The notes: a model not told the origin generated them from the sequence alone. Shown: positions 25,760 to 34,292, counted from the first letter of the stretch. The stretch: 64,000 nt of DNA from Bradyrhizobium cytisi (GCF_008123515.1 NZ_VSSR01000033.1:1-64000), one strand, 5' to 3'. Translations and numbers: made by a program.

Positions 25760-27073
25760 TCAGGATGCACTGCGCATCTCGCGCTCAACCGCAAGTTCGC
25801 CACGAAGCGAAGGGACGGTTGGCGGCGCGTTGAGCCCGCGCCAGCCGTCGATGGTTGCGGCAATCATTTGCGCGGTCGCGGCCGATAACGTCCAGCCGAG
25901 ATGGCCGTGGCCGGTGTTGAAGAACACGCCGGGCATCCGGCCTGCTCGCACCACCGGCATCATGTCGGGCATCATCGGACGCAGCCCGGCCCACGGAATG
26001 ATGCGAGACGTCTCGACCGCCGGGAAATTGCTGCGCACCCAGTCGATCAATGGCTGCACGCGGTCGGCGCGGATGTCGCGGTTGAAGTCGTTGAACTCGG
26101 CCGTGCCGGCAACGCGAAAACGATCCGCGCCGAGGCGGCTGGTGACGATCTTGGCGGCTTCGTCGAGCAGGCTGACGGTCGGCGTCGCGCTACGGCTTTC
26201 GTCGGTATCGAGGTGCACGGTGATCGAATAGCCCTTCACCGGATAGACGTTGACGCGCTCGTCGAGCATGGCGGCGAAGTGACGGCTGGCAACGCCGGCG
26301 CAGACCACGACGCCATCAACCTTCAGCACGCCGCGCGCGGAGGCGACCGCGTCGCTTGCGGACAGATCAGCCCAGCCGATGACGAAGCCGCCGCGGACTT
26401 GCGCGATGGAATCGATATTGGCCTCATGGATGAAGGTTGCGCCGCGACGCTTGCAGGCGTCCGCCAGCCCGCGCGTGAACTTATGAATGTCGCCGGTCGC
26501 ATCCGACGGCGTGTAGAAGCCGCCGTAATAGTCCTTGTGCAGCGTCGGCTCGATCGTGCGGATTTCCTCCGAAGTCACCGCGCGCCGGTCGAGCCCGCCT
26601 TCCTGCAGCAGTGCATTGACCCGCAGGCCGGACTCAAAACCCTTCTTGTCGTGATAGATGTGGAGGATACCGCAGCGTTCGAGATCGAAGTCGATGCCTT
26701 CGCGTGCCGCGATCTCGAACAGGTGCTTGCGGGCTTCGATCGCGAGCCGCGTGGTCAGAATCGTGTTGGCGCGGTAGTTTCCGATATTGGCGACGAACTC
26801 GCTCATCCAGGAATATTTGTGCCAGTTCGGCCGCGGGTTCATCAGCAGCGGCGCGTCGCGCCGGAACATCCAGCGCAGGCCTTTCAGGATCGTGGCGGTG
26901 CTATTCCACACCTCGGCATTGCTGGCGGAGAGCTGCCCGCCGTTCGCAAACGAGGTCTCCATCGCGGCGTAGCGGTGCTTGTCGAGCACCGTCACCTCAA
27001 AGCCGCGTTCGAGCAGGGCATAGGCAGTCGTTACGCCGGTGATGCCGGCGCCAATGATGGCGATATGAGTCAT
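25760..27073 (-). CDS. dadA: D-amino-acid dehydrogenase, small-subunit (DadA) type
   Basis: A 437-residue FAD oxidoreductase of the DAO superfamily. The dinucleotide motif GAGITGVTTAYALLERG lies at residues 7-23, followed by ETSFANGGQLSASNAEVW, the DadA signature. The C-terminus has the FAD-closing GHGHLGWTLSAATA. It oxidises D-amino acids, feeding electrons to the respiratory chain; the same fold includes glycine/sarcosine oxidases. A tandem glycine riboswitch lies in its leader (27142-27366), which argues that glycine, or an amino acid made from it, is a physiological signal or substrate. The downstream dppBC-DF genes are on the same strand. Confidence 0.9.
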   Translation of the reverse strand: MTHIAIIGAGITGVTTAYALLERGFEVTVLDKHRYAAMETSFANGGQLSASNAEVWNSTATILKGLRWMFRRDAPLLMNPRPNWHKYSWMSEFVANIGNYRANTILTTRLAIEARKHLFEIAAREGIDFDLERCGILHIYHDKKGFESGLRVNALLQEGGLDRRAVTSEEIRTIEPTLHKDYYGGFYTPSDATGDIHKFTRGLADACKRRGATFIHEANIDSIAQVRGGFVIGWADLSASDAVASARGVLKVDGVVVCAGVASRHFAAMLDERVNVYPVKGYSITVHLDTDESRSATPTVSLLDEAAKIVTSRLGADRFRVAGTAEFNDFNRDIRADRVQPLIDWVRSNFPAVETSRIIPWAGLRPMMPDMMPVVRAGRMPGVFFNTGHGHLGWTLSAATAQMIAATIDGWRGLNAPPTVPSLRGELAVEREMRSAS

Positions 27074-27110
27074 GATGAAGTCGGGGCTCCCGTGAGTTAG
27101 AGTCGGCTAA

Positions 27111-27135
27111 CCGCCGGCCCGAAAGCCGTTGGCGG
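27111..27135 (-). promoter_or_regulatory. Possible expression-platform hairpin of the glycine riboswitch
   Basis: Between the second aptamer and the dadA ribosome site the bases CCGCCGGC and GCC-GTT-GGCGG can pair around a CCGAAA loop. No T run follows, so control of translation or of folding around the GGGAGC ribosome site (27085-27090) is more likely than termination. Confidence 0.4.
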
Positions 27136-27141
27136 CGCCCC

Positions 27142-27366
27142 ATCTGTCACGGTTACCTGAGAGCTTGATCCGACACGGACCTCGACGAGGGCGGACCTCA
27201 CAAGGCCAATACGGACTATCCCCTTCGGTGGACGTCACGATGTCTCATTCGTGCCGTCTCTCTCCAGATCGTCCTGACGATACAGTCCTTTTGCCTGAGA
27301 GTTTCCGGGGCGGTTGCTCCGTCGGCGCCGCAATGAAAGCTGGAAGCCTTCATTGCGATCTCTCCC
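27142..27366 (-). promoter_or_regulatory. Tandem glycine riboswitch (gcvT-type, two aptamers)
   Basis: Read on the minus strand, the first aptamer starts with GGGAGAGATCGC at 27366, has GCGCCGACGGAGCAACC and closes with CTCTCAGGCAAAAGGACTG near 27281-27301. A short linker leads to the second aptamer, starting CTGGAGAGAGAC near 27266, with CACCGAAGGGG at 27220-27230 and the closing AGCTCTCAGGTAACCGTGAC near 27145-27164. These are the conserved features of cooperative glycine riboswitches. The only gene it can directly control is dadA, whose ATG is at 27073, with possible read-through into dppB. Confidence 0.92.
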
Positions 27367-27471
27367 GCATCGTCGCGTGGACCATCGAGCAGTACGATGC
27401 GCCTTATTTTTAGACAAGGCTAAATTTGAACCGCGCCTGCCAACGCATTGTGCAGTGCGAAGTTGATTCAA

Positions 27472-28602
27472 TTACTCCAGCGTCGCAAGCAACCCAGCCA
27501 TCAAGCGCCCGCGTTCAACCAGGCTCTCGACCTCGATGAACTCCTCGAGCGTGTGGCCATTGCCGCCGCGCACGCCGAGACCGTCGAGCGTCGGAATTCC
27601 CATCGCGCCCGTAAAGTTGCCGTCGGAGCCTCCGCCGGAGCTCACATGCGGTAATTCCGCGCCGAGAGATTTGGCGATGCCGCGCGCCTTTTCATACAGC
27701 GCCATGGTGCCGGCATCCGCCTCCCACACCGGCCGCGTCACGCCACGCGTCACCTTGAAGTTGACGTCGTTCGCGGTGCCCGACAGGGCCAGCATCCGCT
27801 CGACGCCGCGGTCGAGATCGGCCTGGCGCTTCGCCATGGAGAGCGCTTCGCCGGTGGCAGTCGTTGCGACGCAATTGACCCATTGTCCGCCATGCACGAC
27901 GCCGACCGAGAAAGTGCAGTCTTCCGTCGTCATCGCGTCGATGGCAAGAATCTGCCTTGCCATCTCGCGGATTGCCGAGCGACCCGCCGACAGGGTCGCG
28001 CCCGCGTGGCTCGGCCGCCCCGTCGCTTCCAGATTGAATCGCGCGATGGCGTAACGTCCGGTGGTGACGCCGTTGTCGGCGCGGCCGGGCTCGGGCACCA
28101 GCACATATTTGTTGCGCGCAGCTTCCGCCTCGATGATGTCCCGCGTCGAGGGCGTGCCGACTTCCTCGTCGGGCGTGAACAGGATGGTGATCGGCAGCGG
28201 CGTGGTGAAGGACGCGCGCGCCAGCTGCCGGATCGCTTCCAGCGAGAGATAGTTGCCGCCCTTCATGTCGTAGATGCCGGGGCCGTAGCACTTGTTGCCC
28301 TCGCGCCGCCATTTCAGCTTCTCGATGGTGCCGACCGGGTGGACGGTATCCACGTGCCCGGCGATCAGGATGCCCGGCTCGCCCAGCTTTGGATGCGGGA
28401 AGCGCGCGCGGACGACGCCGCCAAAGCCCTGACGGCCGGCGATGCGCTCGATGGTCGCACCCATGATCGCCATATCCCGCGCTGCGATATCGAGCATACG
28501 GTTGACCGCTCCTGCGTCCCAGGTCGGGCTCTCGCATTCCACCCAGGTGCGCAGGCCCTCGAGCATCGCCTCGGAATCGAAGGGAAGATTGGCTGGATTC
28601 AT
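27472..28602 (-). CDS. M20 family metallopeptidase (carboxypeptidase G2-like)
   Basis: A 376-residue zinc carboxypeptidase of the M20A/CPG2 group, which removes C-terminal acidic or other residues from short peptides or folates. Ligands include His83 and Asp85 (AGHVDTVHPVG), Asp112 (PGIYDMKGG) and the Glu pair in FTPDEEVGTPS; the C-terminal GGNGHTLEEF holds the last His. No signal peptide is seen, so it works in the cytoplasm. It is divergent from the peptide-binding proteins and ends about 100 bases before the dadA riboswitch, on the same strand but probably its own transcript. Confidence 0.9.
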   Translation of the reverse strand: MNPANLPFDSEAMLEGLRTWVECESPTWDAGAVNRMLDIAARDMAIMGATIERIAGRQGFGGVVRARFPHPKLGEPGILIAGHVDTVHPVGTIEKLKWRREGNKCYGPGIYDMKGGNYLSLEAIRQLARASFTTPLPITILFTPDEEVGTPSTRDIIEAEAARNKYVLVPEPGRADNGVTTGRYAIARFNLEATGRPSHAGATLSAGRSAIREMARQILAIDAMTTEDCTFSVGVVHGGQWVNCVATTATGEALSMAKRQADLDRGVERMLALSGTANDVNFKVTRGVTRPVWEADAGTMALYEKARGIAKSLGAELPHVSSGGGSDGNFTGAMGIPTLDGLGVRGGNGHTLEEFIEVESLVERGRLMAGLLATLE

Positions 28603-28780
28603 CTTGATGTCTCTCAAGCTTCAAAAGATGGAATGCGCATTGCATCAGCGCGGACAGGACAAGCGGAAAGAGTTGTAGAGCCAAACCGATCCTTGCGGAG
28701 CCCCGTGCATGCGATGCCATGGGCTGCACCGAAACCGGATTGACGCGCTCAACACTGTCTGCAAGTCTCGAAAAGATAAA

Positions 28781-28824
28781 GGCATTGCATGAGGTTAGTT
28801 CGCCTAAGGAACGAACCGAATGCC
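28781..28824. promoter_or_regulatory. Long imperfect inverted repeat, candidate operator
   Basis: GGCATT (28781-28786) pairs with AATGCC (28819-28824), and GGTTAGTTC (28793-28801) with GAACGAACC (28809-28817, one mismatch). The element lies 49 bases before the first peptide-binding protein gene, between it and the divergent M20 gene. It may bind a regulator or form an RNA hairpin in the leader. Confidence 0.45.
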
Positions 28825-28872
28825 CAACCAATAACCTGCCTTTGAACAGTTTCACGCCAGGAGAAACTTTCT

Positions 28873-30483
28873 ATGTTGAGCTTGATGCGCCGGGGGCGAC
28901 GCGCGTTCGCCTCCACACTCGCGCTGTCGGTCGTCGCGCTTGCGACGGCGATGGCCTCGCCGGTGTTTGCGGCCGGCAAGACCATCACCGCGGTGATGCA
29001 TTCGGATCTGCGCATCATCGATCCGATCTTCACCACCGCCTACATCACGCGTGACCATGGCTACATGGTCTATGACACGCTGATCACGACGGATGCGAAC
29101 TTCAAGATCCAGCCGCAGATGGCGGACTGGAAGATCTCGGACGACAAGCTCACCTACACCTTCACGCTGCGCGATGGACTGAAGTGGCACGACGGCGCGC
29201 CGGTGACGGCGGAAGACTGCGTCGCCTCGCTGAAGCGCTGGGCCGCCGTCGACGGCATGGGCCAGCAGATGATGACCTTCACGGCCAGCATCGAGGCGAC
29301 CGACGCCAAGACCATCACGCTGAAGCTGAAGGAGCCGTACGCGCTCGTGCTGGAATCGATCGGCAAGCCGTCCTCGCGCGTGCCCTTCATGATGCCGAAG
29401 CGCCTCGCCGAGACGCCGCCGGACAAGCAGATTCCGGAGCAGATCGGCTCCGGTCCGTTCAAGTTCGTGCAGGGCGAATTCCAGCCCGGCGTGAAGGCGG
29501 TCTACGTCAAGAACACCGACTACGTGCCGCGCAAGGAGCCGGCGAGCTGGACCGCCGGCGGCAAGGTGGTGAAGGTCGACCGCGTCGAGTGGATCACCAT
29601 GCCGGACTCGCAGACCGCGGTGAACGCGCTGCAGTCGGGCGACATCGACTTCATGGAAGTGCCACCGTGGGATCTGCTGCCGGTGCTTGAAGGCAATCCC
29701 GACCTCAAGGTCGATACGCTGAACAAGTTCGGCTACCAAACGCTTGGCCGCATGAACTTCCTCTATCCGCCCTTCGACAATCCGAAGATCCGTCGTGCGG
29801 CCTTCCTGGCGATGAACCAGAAGGACGTGCTCGACGCGCTGGTCGGCAACCCGAAGTACTACAAGATCTGCGGCGCCTTCTTCATCTGCGACACCCCGTT
29901 CGCAACCGACGTCGGCTCCGAGACGCTGGTCAAGGGCAACGGCATGACGGAAGCCAAGAAGGCTCTCGCCGAGTCCGGCTATGACGGCACGCCCGTCGTG
30001 GTCATGGTGCCCGGCGATGTCGTCACGCTGAAGGCGCAGCCGACCGTCGCGGTGCAGCTGCTCCGCGAAGCCGGCTTCAAGGTCGACGCGCAAGCGACCG
30101 ACTGGCAGACGGTGGTGAGCCGTCGCGCCAGCCAGAAGCCCCCGAAGGAGGGCGGCTGGAACATGTTCTTCACCAACTGGGTCAGCGCTGACGTCTCCAA
30201 CCCGATCTCCAATCTCTCGATCGGCGGTCAGGGCAAGAAGGGCGGCTGGTTCGGCTGGGCGGAAGACGCCAAGATCGAGAAGCTCAAGGACGACTTCGTC
30301 CGCGCTGCCTCGCTCGACGATCAGAAGAAGATCGCGACCGAGATCCAGAAGGAAGCCTATGACCAGGTGATCTACGTGCCGCTCGGCCAGTATCTGGCGC
30401 CGAGCGCATGGCGGAAGTCGCTCTCCGGCGTGCTCGACGGCCCGGCGACCCCGGTGTTCTGGAACATCGACAAGTCCGAGTAA
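28873..30483 (+). CDS. Peptide ABC transporter periplasmic binding protein (family 5), copy 1
   Basis: A 536-residue SBP_bac_5 protein that captures oligopeptides in the periplasm. The signal peptide runs to about residue 34 (RRGRRAFASTLALSVVAL, cut after FAA). Family marks include YDTLITTDANFKIQPQMADW, RDGLKWHDGAPVTAEDC and the C-terminal PATPVFWNIDKSE. Cys residues in ICGAFFICDTPF may form a disulfide. AGGAGAAA precedes the ATG. It is followed by a near-identical paralog and faces the dppBC-DF genes of the same island, which supply the membrane part. The ligand is unknown. Confidence 0.93.
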   Translation: MLSLMRRGRRAFASTLALSVVALATAMASPVFAAGKTITAVMHSDLRIIDPIFTTAYITRDHGYMVYDTLITTDANFKIQPQMADWKISDDKLTYTFTLRDGLKWHDGAPVTAEDCVASLKRWAAVDGMGQQMMTFTASIEATDAKTITLKLKEPYALVLESIGKPSSRVPFMMPKRLAETPPDKQIPEQIGSGPFKFVQGEFQPGVKAVYVKNTDYVPRKEPASWTAGGKVVKVDRVEWITMPDSQTAVNALQSGDIDFMEVPPWDLLPVLEGNPDLKVDTLNKFGYQTLGRMNFLYPPFDNPKIRRAAFLAMNQKDVLDALVGNPKYYKICGAFFICDTPFATDVGSETLVKGNGMTEAKKALAESGYDGTPVVVMVPGDVVTLKAQPTVAVQLLREAGFKVDAQATDWQTVVSRRASQKPPKEGGWNMFFTNWVSADVSNPISNLSIGGQGKKGGWFGWAEDAKIEKLKDDFVRAASLDDQKKIATEIQKEAYDQVIYVPLGQYLAPSAWRKSLSGVLDGPATPVFWNIDKSE

Positions 30484-30502
30484 GGCCAACTCCGAGTCAG
30501 GC

Positions 30503-30524
30503 GAAGGCGCGTCAGCGCGCCTTC
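30503..30524 (+). terminator. Hairpin after the first binding-protein gene
   Basis: GAAGGCGCG (30503-30511) pairs perfectly with CGCGCCTTC (30516-30524) around a TCAG loop. Only a weak T content follows, so it may lower read-through or protect the upstream mRNA so that copy 1 is made in excess. Confidence 0.5.
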
Positions 30525-30573
30525 TGTCCCGACCTATCACGCGGCGCCGCTGTCATCAGCGGCGCTGCTCGCC

Positions 30574-30624
30574 AGGAGAATTCGTCAGGAGAACTTGTCG
30601 GCAGAACTCGTCAGGAGAACTTCA
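30574..30624 (+). repeat. 13-base tandem repeat carrying Shine-Dalgarno sequences
   Basis: Four consecutive units, AGGAGAATTCGTC, AGGAGAACTTGTC, GGCAGAACTCGTC and AGGAGAACTTCA, run directly up to the ATG at 30625. Three of the four hold an intact AGGAG. Only the last is correctly spaced for the start codon; the others could act as standby ribosome sites. Confidence 0.85.
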
Positions 30625-32232
30625 ATGTTCCAACTCATGCGCCGGGGGCGTCGGGCGTTCGTCTCCACACTTGCGATTTCAGTCGTGGCGCTTTCGGCAC
30701 TGGCCTCGCCAGTTCTTGCCGCAGATAAGACCATTACCGCCGTGATGCATTCGGATCTGCGCATCCTCGATCCGATCTTCACCAGCGCCTACATCGCGCG
30801 TGATCATGGTTACATGGTCTACGACACGCTGATCGCGACGGATTCGAACTTCAAGATCCAGCCGCAGATGGCGGACTGGAAGATCTCCGACGACAAGCTG
30901 ACCTACACCTTCACGCTGCGCGACGGCCTGAAGTGGCACGACGGCGCGCCGGTCACCGCGGAAGATTGCGTTGCCTCCCTGAAGCGCTGGGCCGCTGTCG
31001 ATGGCATGGGGCAGCAGATGATGCTGTTCACCGCCAGCATCGAGGCGACCGATCCCAAGACCATCACGCTGAAGCTGAAGGAGCCGTACGCGCTCGTGCT
31101 GGAATCGATCGGCAAGCCGTCCTCGCGGGTCGCTTTCATGATGCCGAAGCGTCTCGCCGAGACGCCGCCGGAGAAGCAGATTCCCGAGCAGATCGGCTCC
31201 GGGCCCTTCAAGTTCGTGCAGGCCGAATTCCAGCCCGGGGTGAAGTCGGTCTACGTCAAGAACACGGACTACCTGCCGCGCAAGGAGCCGGCGAGCTGGA
31301 CCACCGGCGGCAAGGTGGTGAAGGTCAATCGCGTCGAATGGATCACGATGCCGGATGCGCAGACCGCATTGAACGCGCTGCAGTCGGGCGACATCGATTT
31401 CATGGAAAATCCTGCCTTCGAAATGTTGCCCAGCATCGAAGCCGACAAGGAGCTCAAACTCGAGATCCTGAACAAGTTCGGCTTCCAGACCGGCGCGCGG
31501 ATGAACTTCCTTCATCCGCCATTCGATAACGTCAAGGTTCGCCGCGCAGCACTGCTGGCGGTCAACCAGAAGGACGTGCTCGATGCGCTGATCGGCAATC
31601 CCAAATACTACAGGACTTGCGCCGCGGTCTTCATCTGCGACACGCCGTTCGCGACGGATATCGGCGGTGAGACCCTCGCGAAGGGCGGCGACATTGCTGC
31701 GGCCAGGAAGGCGCTCGCCGAGTCCGGCTACGACGGGACACCAATTGTGCTCATGGCGCCGGGCGACGTGCTGACGCTGAAGGCTCAACCGATCGTGGTG
31801 GCCCAGCAACTGCGCGAAGCCGGCTTCAAGGTCGATCTGCAGGCGACCGACTGGCAGACGGTGGTGAGCCGGCGCGCCAGCCAGAAGCCCCCGAAGGAGG
31901 GCGGCTGGAACATGTTCATCACAAACTGGGTCAGCGCCGACGTGGTCAATCCGATCTCCAATGTCGCTGTCGGCGGGCAGGGCAAGAAGGGCGGCTGGTT
32001 CGGCTGGGCGGAGGACGCCAGGGTCGAGCAGCTCAAGGACGCCTTCGTTCGCGCGGCCTCGCTCGATGATCAGAGGAAAGTGGCAACCGAGATCCAGAAA
32101 GAGACCTATGATCAGGTGCTCTATGTCCCGCTCGGTCAGTATCAGGCGCCAAGCGCGTGGCGGAAGTCGCTCTCCGGCGTGCTCGATGGCCCGGCGACGC
32201 CGGTGTTCTGGAACATCGACAAATCCGAGTAA
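30625..32232 (+). CDS. Peptide ABC transporter periplasmic binding protein (family 5), copy 2
   Basis: A 535-residue paralog of the preceding protein, with most of the chain identical and the same C-terminus PATPVFWNIDKSE. The signal peptide ends around VLAADKT. Differences cluster around residues 255-285 (ENPAFEMLPSIEADKELKLE against EVPPWDLLPVLEGNPDLKVD in copy 1), a region that could shape ligand choice. The start at 30625 is set by the final AGGAG of a 13-base repeat. The pair probably feeds one DppBC-DF transporter with two related ligand spectra. Confidence 0.93.
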   Translation: MFQLMRRGRRAFVSTLAISVVALSALASPVLAADKTITAVMHSDLRILDPIFTSAYIARDHGYMVYDTLIATDSNFKIQPQMADWKISDDKLTYTFTLRDGLKWHDGAPVTAEDCVASLKRWAAVDGMGQQMMLFTASIEATDPKTITLKLKEPYALVLESIGKPSSRVAFMMPKRLAETPPEKQIPEQIGSGPFKFVQAEFQPGVKSVYVKNTDYLPRKEPASWTTGGKVVKVNRVEWITMPDAQTALNALQSGDIDFMENPAFEMLPSIEADKELKLEILNKFGFQTGARMNFLHPPFDNVKVRRAALLAVNQKDVLDALIGNPKYYRTCAAVFICDTPFATDIGGETLAKGGDIAAARKALAESGYDGTPIVLMAPGDVLTLKAQPIVVAQQLREAGFKVDLQATDWQTVVSRRASQKPPKEGGWNMFITNWVSADVVNPISNVAVGGQGKKGGWFGWAEDARVEQLKDAFVRAASLDDQRKVATEIQKETYDQVLYVPLGQYQAPSAWRKSLSGVLDGPATPVFWNIDKSE

Positions 32233-32247
32233 GACAAGCGAACAGGG

Positions 32248-32270
32248 GAAAGGTGCAAACTGCACCTTTC
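32248..32270 (+). terminator. Hairpin after the second binding-protein gene
   Basis: GAAAGGTGCA (32248-32257) and TGCACCTTTC (32261-32270) pair over ten bases around an AAC loop, 15 bases after the stop codon. The pyrimidine tract in the stem end and the following GTCC fit an imperfect intrinsic terminator. Confidence 0.6.
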
Positions 32271-32486
32271 GTCCAATCATCACGCGGCGCCGCCATCATC
32301 AACGGCGCCGTTGTCGTTTGGCGGTCCTGCGTCGGCGAAATCCGCCGAACTTTAACTCTTCCAGACTCCAATCATTGCTATTTGTTTCCGAACTGAAATA
32401 GATGGTTGGTCCTCGGACATCACTTTCCCTTCCATCGATTTGAATCCGTTGGTTTGATTCCCTTGCTCGATTTTGCATTGCAGGCG

Positions 32487-34085
32487 ATGGCCGAACGGTC
32501 GGATCGCGCGCCGTCGCGCTGGCGCCGGCCATTGCTGCGCTGGCTGGATGGCGTTGAGGCAGGCTGGGCCGTGCCGCTCCTCATCGCGTGCTTCGTTGCG
32601 ATCTGGGCGCTGTACCTCGCCATCGCCTATGCCGGCGGCGGGCTGCATCCCGACACGCTCGAGGCCTGGACGCTGGGACGCAATTTCGCCTTCGGCTATC
32701 ACAAGCATCCGCCGCTGATGGGCTGGATCGCGGCTGCATGGACCGCCGTCTTCCCGCCCAGCGACTGGTCGCTGCAACTGATGGCGATGGTGAATGCGGG
32801 CCTCGCGCTGGTCTTCGTCGATTGCGTCGCGCGGCAATTCGTGACCGGGCACAAGCGCATCCTGGTGCTCCTGCTCCTCATGCTGACGCCGGCCTATCAA
32901 TTCCACGCCCAGCGCTTCAACGCCAATGCCGTGCTGCTCGCGACCTGGCCGCTCGCCATATGGTGCTTCCTACGTGCGTTCGAGACCAGGTCCGCTGTCT
33001 GGGCGGTTGCGCTTGGATGCACCATGGCGCTCGCCATGGCCGGAAAATATTACTCGATCTTCCTGGTCACGAGCTTTGCATTCGCCGCGCTGGCGCATCC
33101 GGCGCGGCGCGCTTATTTCAGCTCGGCGTCGCCCTGGATTTCGGTCGTCTCCGGGCTCGCGGCGCTGTCACCGCACATCTACTGGCTCGCGACCACGGGC
33201 GCATCGACCTTCACCTACGCGCTGAACCACGCCAACGGCAATGCCGTCAGCTCGCTCGGTGACGTCAGGAATTTTCTGCTGGGACTCCTGGCGGCCATCA
33301 GCGTCGCCGCCGTGATCTGGGTGCTCGTCGCGGGTACGCGGCTCAAGCGGTTTCCGGCCGACTTCGCCGCGATGAGCCTGGGCCTCCGGCTTCTCTTCTA
33401 CGTTGCCATCGGCACGATTGCTCTGCCGGTCCTGACGTCGCTCGCGATGGGCACGGATCTGCCGTCGCTATGGGGCTTGCAGGGATTGTTCCTGTTCGTC
33501 GTGCTGATCGTCTGCGGCGCGCGTTATCCCGTCGAACGATTCTACACCGTCAATGTGGCGGTCATTGTCGCGGGCGTTGCGCTTGTCGCCGTGCTGGTTG
33601 CCGCGCCGATCCATGCGGTCTATCGCAATAGCCACGGTTATGAAGAGGGACGGAACCTTTACGCGCAGGCAGCCAGCGAGCTCACCCGGCAATGGCGCGA
33701 CCTGACCGGCGAGCCGCTCGGAGCCGTCAGTGGTGACGATTCGCTCGCTTTCGCCACGGCCTTCTACAGCCCGGATCATCCGCATTATTCGCGGCCGTTC
33801 GAGCACCAGTACGATTGGGGCCTGCCGCGCCAGACGACGCTCGACCGGGGTTGGGCAGCGCTCTGTTTCCGTGATCAGGATGATTGCGGCCGCTGGATGG
33901 AATGGGTGTCCGCGCGCGCCGAAAACTTTGTCAGGCGGGACTTCACCGTGCAGGCCTCGCTGTGGGGCCGGCCGGGCCTGAGCCGGAACGTGGTCGTGCT
34001 GATGGTGCCGCCACGCGCGAGCAGCGGCGCATCGCCCGAAAGCGCAGCGCAGGATTTCAGCGCCAGCAAGCGCAATCCGGAATAG
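32487..34085 (+). CDS. Glycosyltransferase family 39 (ArnT/PMT-like) membrane protein
   Basis: A 532-residue polytopic inner-membrane protein with about ten helices and a C-terminal periplasmic part. The first periplasmic loop, YAGGGLHPDTLEAWTLGRNF followed by HKHPPLMGW, matches the catalytic Asp loop of lipid-linked sugar transferases of the GT39/ArnT superfamily (PF13231). It would move a sugar from a polyprenyl phosphate to an envelope acceptor. The ATG at 32487 gives a short cytoplasmic N-terminus; upstream starts at 32406 or 32463 are possible. No partner synthase gene is adjacent. Confidence 0.82.
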   Translation: MAERSDRAPSRWRRPLLRWLDGVEAGWAVPLLIACFVAIWALYLAIAYAGGGLHPDTLEAWTLGRNFAFGYHKHPPLMGWIAAAWTAVFPPSDWSLQLMAMVNAGLALVFVDCVARQFVTGHKRILVLLLLMLTPAYQFHAQRFNANAVLLATWPLAIWCFLRAFETRSAVWAVALGCTMALAMAGKYYSIFLVTSFAFAALAHPARRAYFSSASPWISVVSGLAALSPHIYWLATTGASTFTYALNHANGNAVSSLGDVRNFLLGLLAAISVAAVIWVLVAGTRLKRFPADFAAMSLGLRLLFYVAIGTIALPVLTSLAMGTDLPSLWGLQGLFLFVVLIVCGARYPVERFYTVNVAVIVAGVALVAVLVAAPIHAVYRNSHGYEEGRNLYAQAASELTRQWRDLTGEPLGAVSGDDSLAFATAFYSPDHPHYSRPFEHQYDWGLPRQTTLDRGWAALCFRDQDDCGRWMEWVSARAENFVRRDFTVQASLWGRPGLSRNVVVLMVPPRASSGASPESAAQDFSASKRNPE

Positions 34086-34094
34086 GCGCGTCTC

Positions 34095-34238
34095 TCAGCA
34101 ATGGCTGTCGCGCACCCGTTCAAGGCCTTCGCTTGCGAAGGGCGGCGGTGTGGAGGCCGGCCGCTTTGCGTCAGCAGCCTTTCGCTGCGCCTCAGTCTGT
34201 TCCGACGCGTGATCGGTTTCGTTGCGTTTCGGTTCCAT
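34095..34238 (-). CDS. Possible small hydrophilic protein, 47 residues
   Basis: An open frame of 47 codons on the minus strand begins MEPKRNETDHASEQTEAQRK and ends RVRDSHC. A GAGAG lies about nine bases before its ATG. It follows the Bcr/CflA exporter gene by 54 bases on the same strand. It is charged, without membrane segments or known motifs. The opposite strand is also open here, so coding is uncertain. Confidence 0.3.
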   Translation of the reverse strand: MEPKRNETDHASEQTEAQRKAADAKRPASTPPPFASEGLERVRDSHC

Positions 34239-34292
34239 GAGGCGATCTCTCGAAAATGCTGCAGGACAACATCGAGGCGCCTGCGAAGTTCC

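Noticed and set aside
27129..27413. Plus-strand frame of 94 codons and a minus-strand frame of 78 codons over the dadA leader
   Set aside because: They coincide with the tandem glycine riboswitch, whose conserved RNA motifs explain the sequence.
28852..32283. Two minus-strand open frames of about 560 and 530 codons opposite the binding-protein genes
   Set aside because: They resemble each other only because the plus-strand genes are duplicates. Composition is that of a shadow frame.
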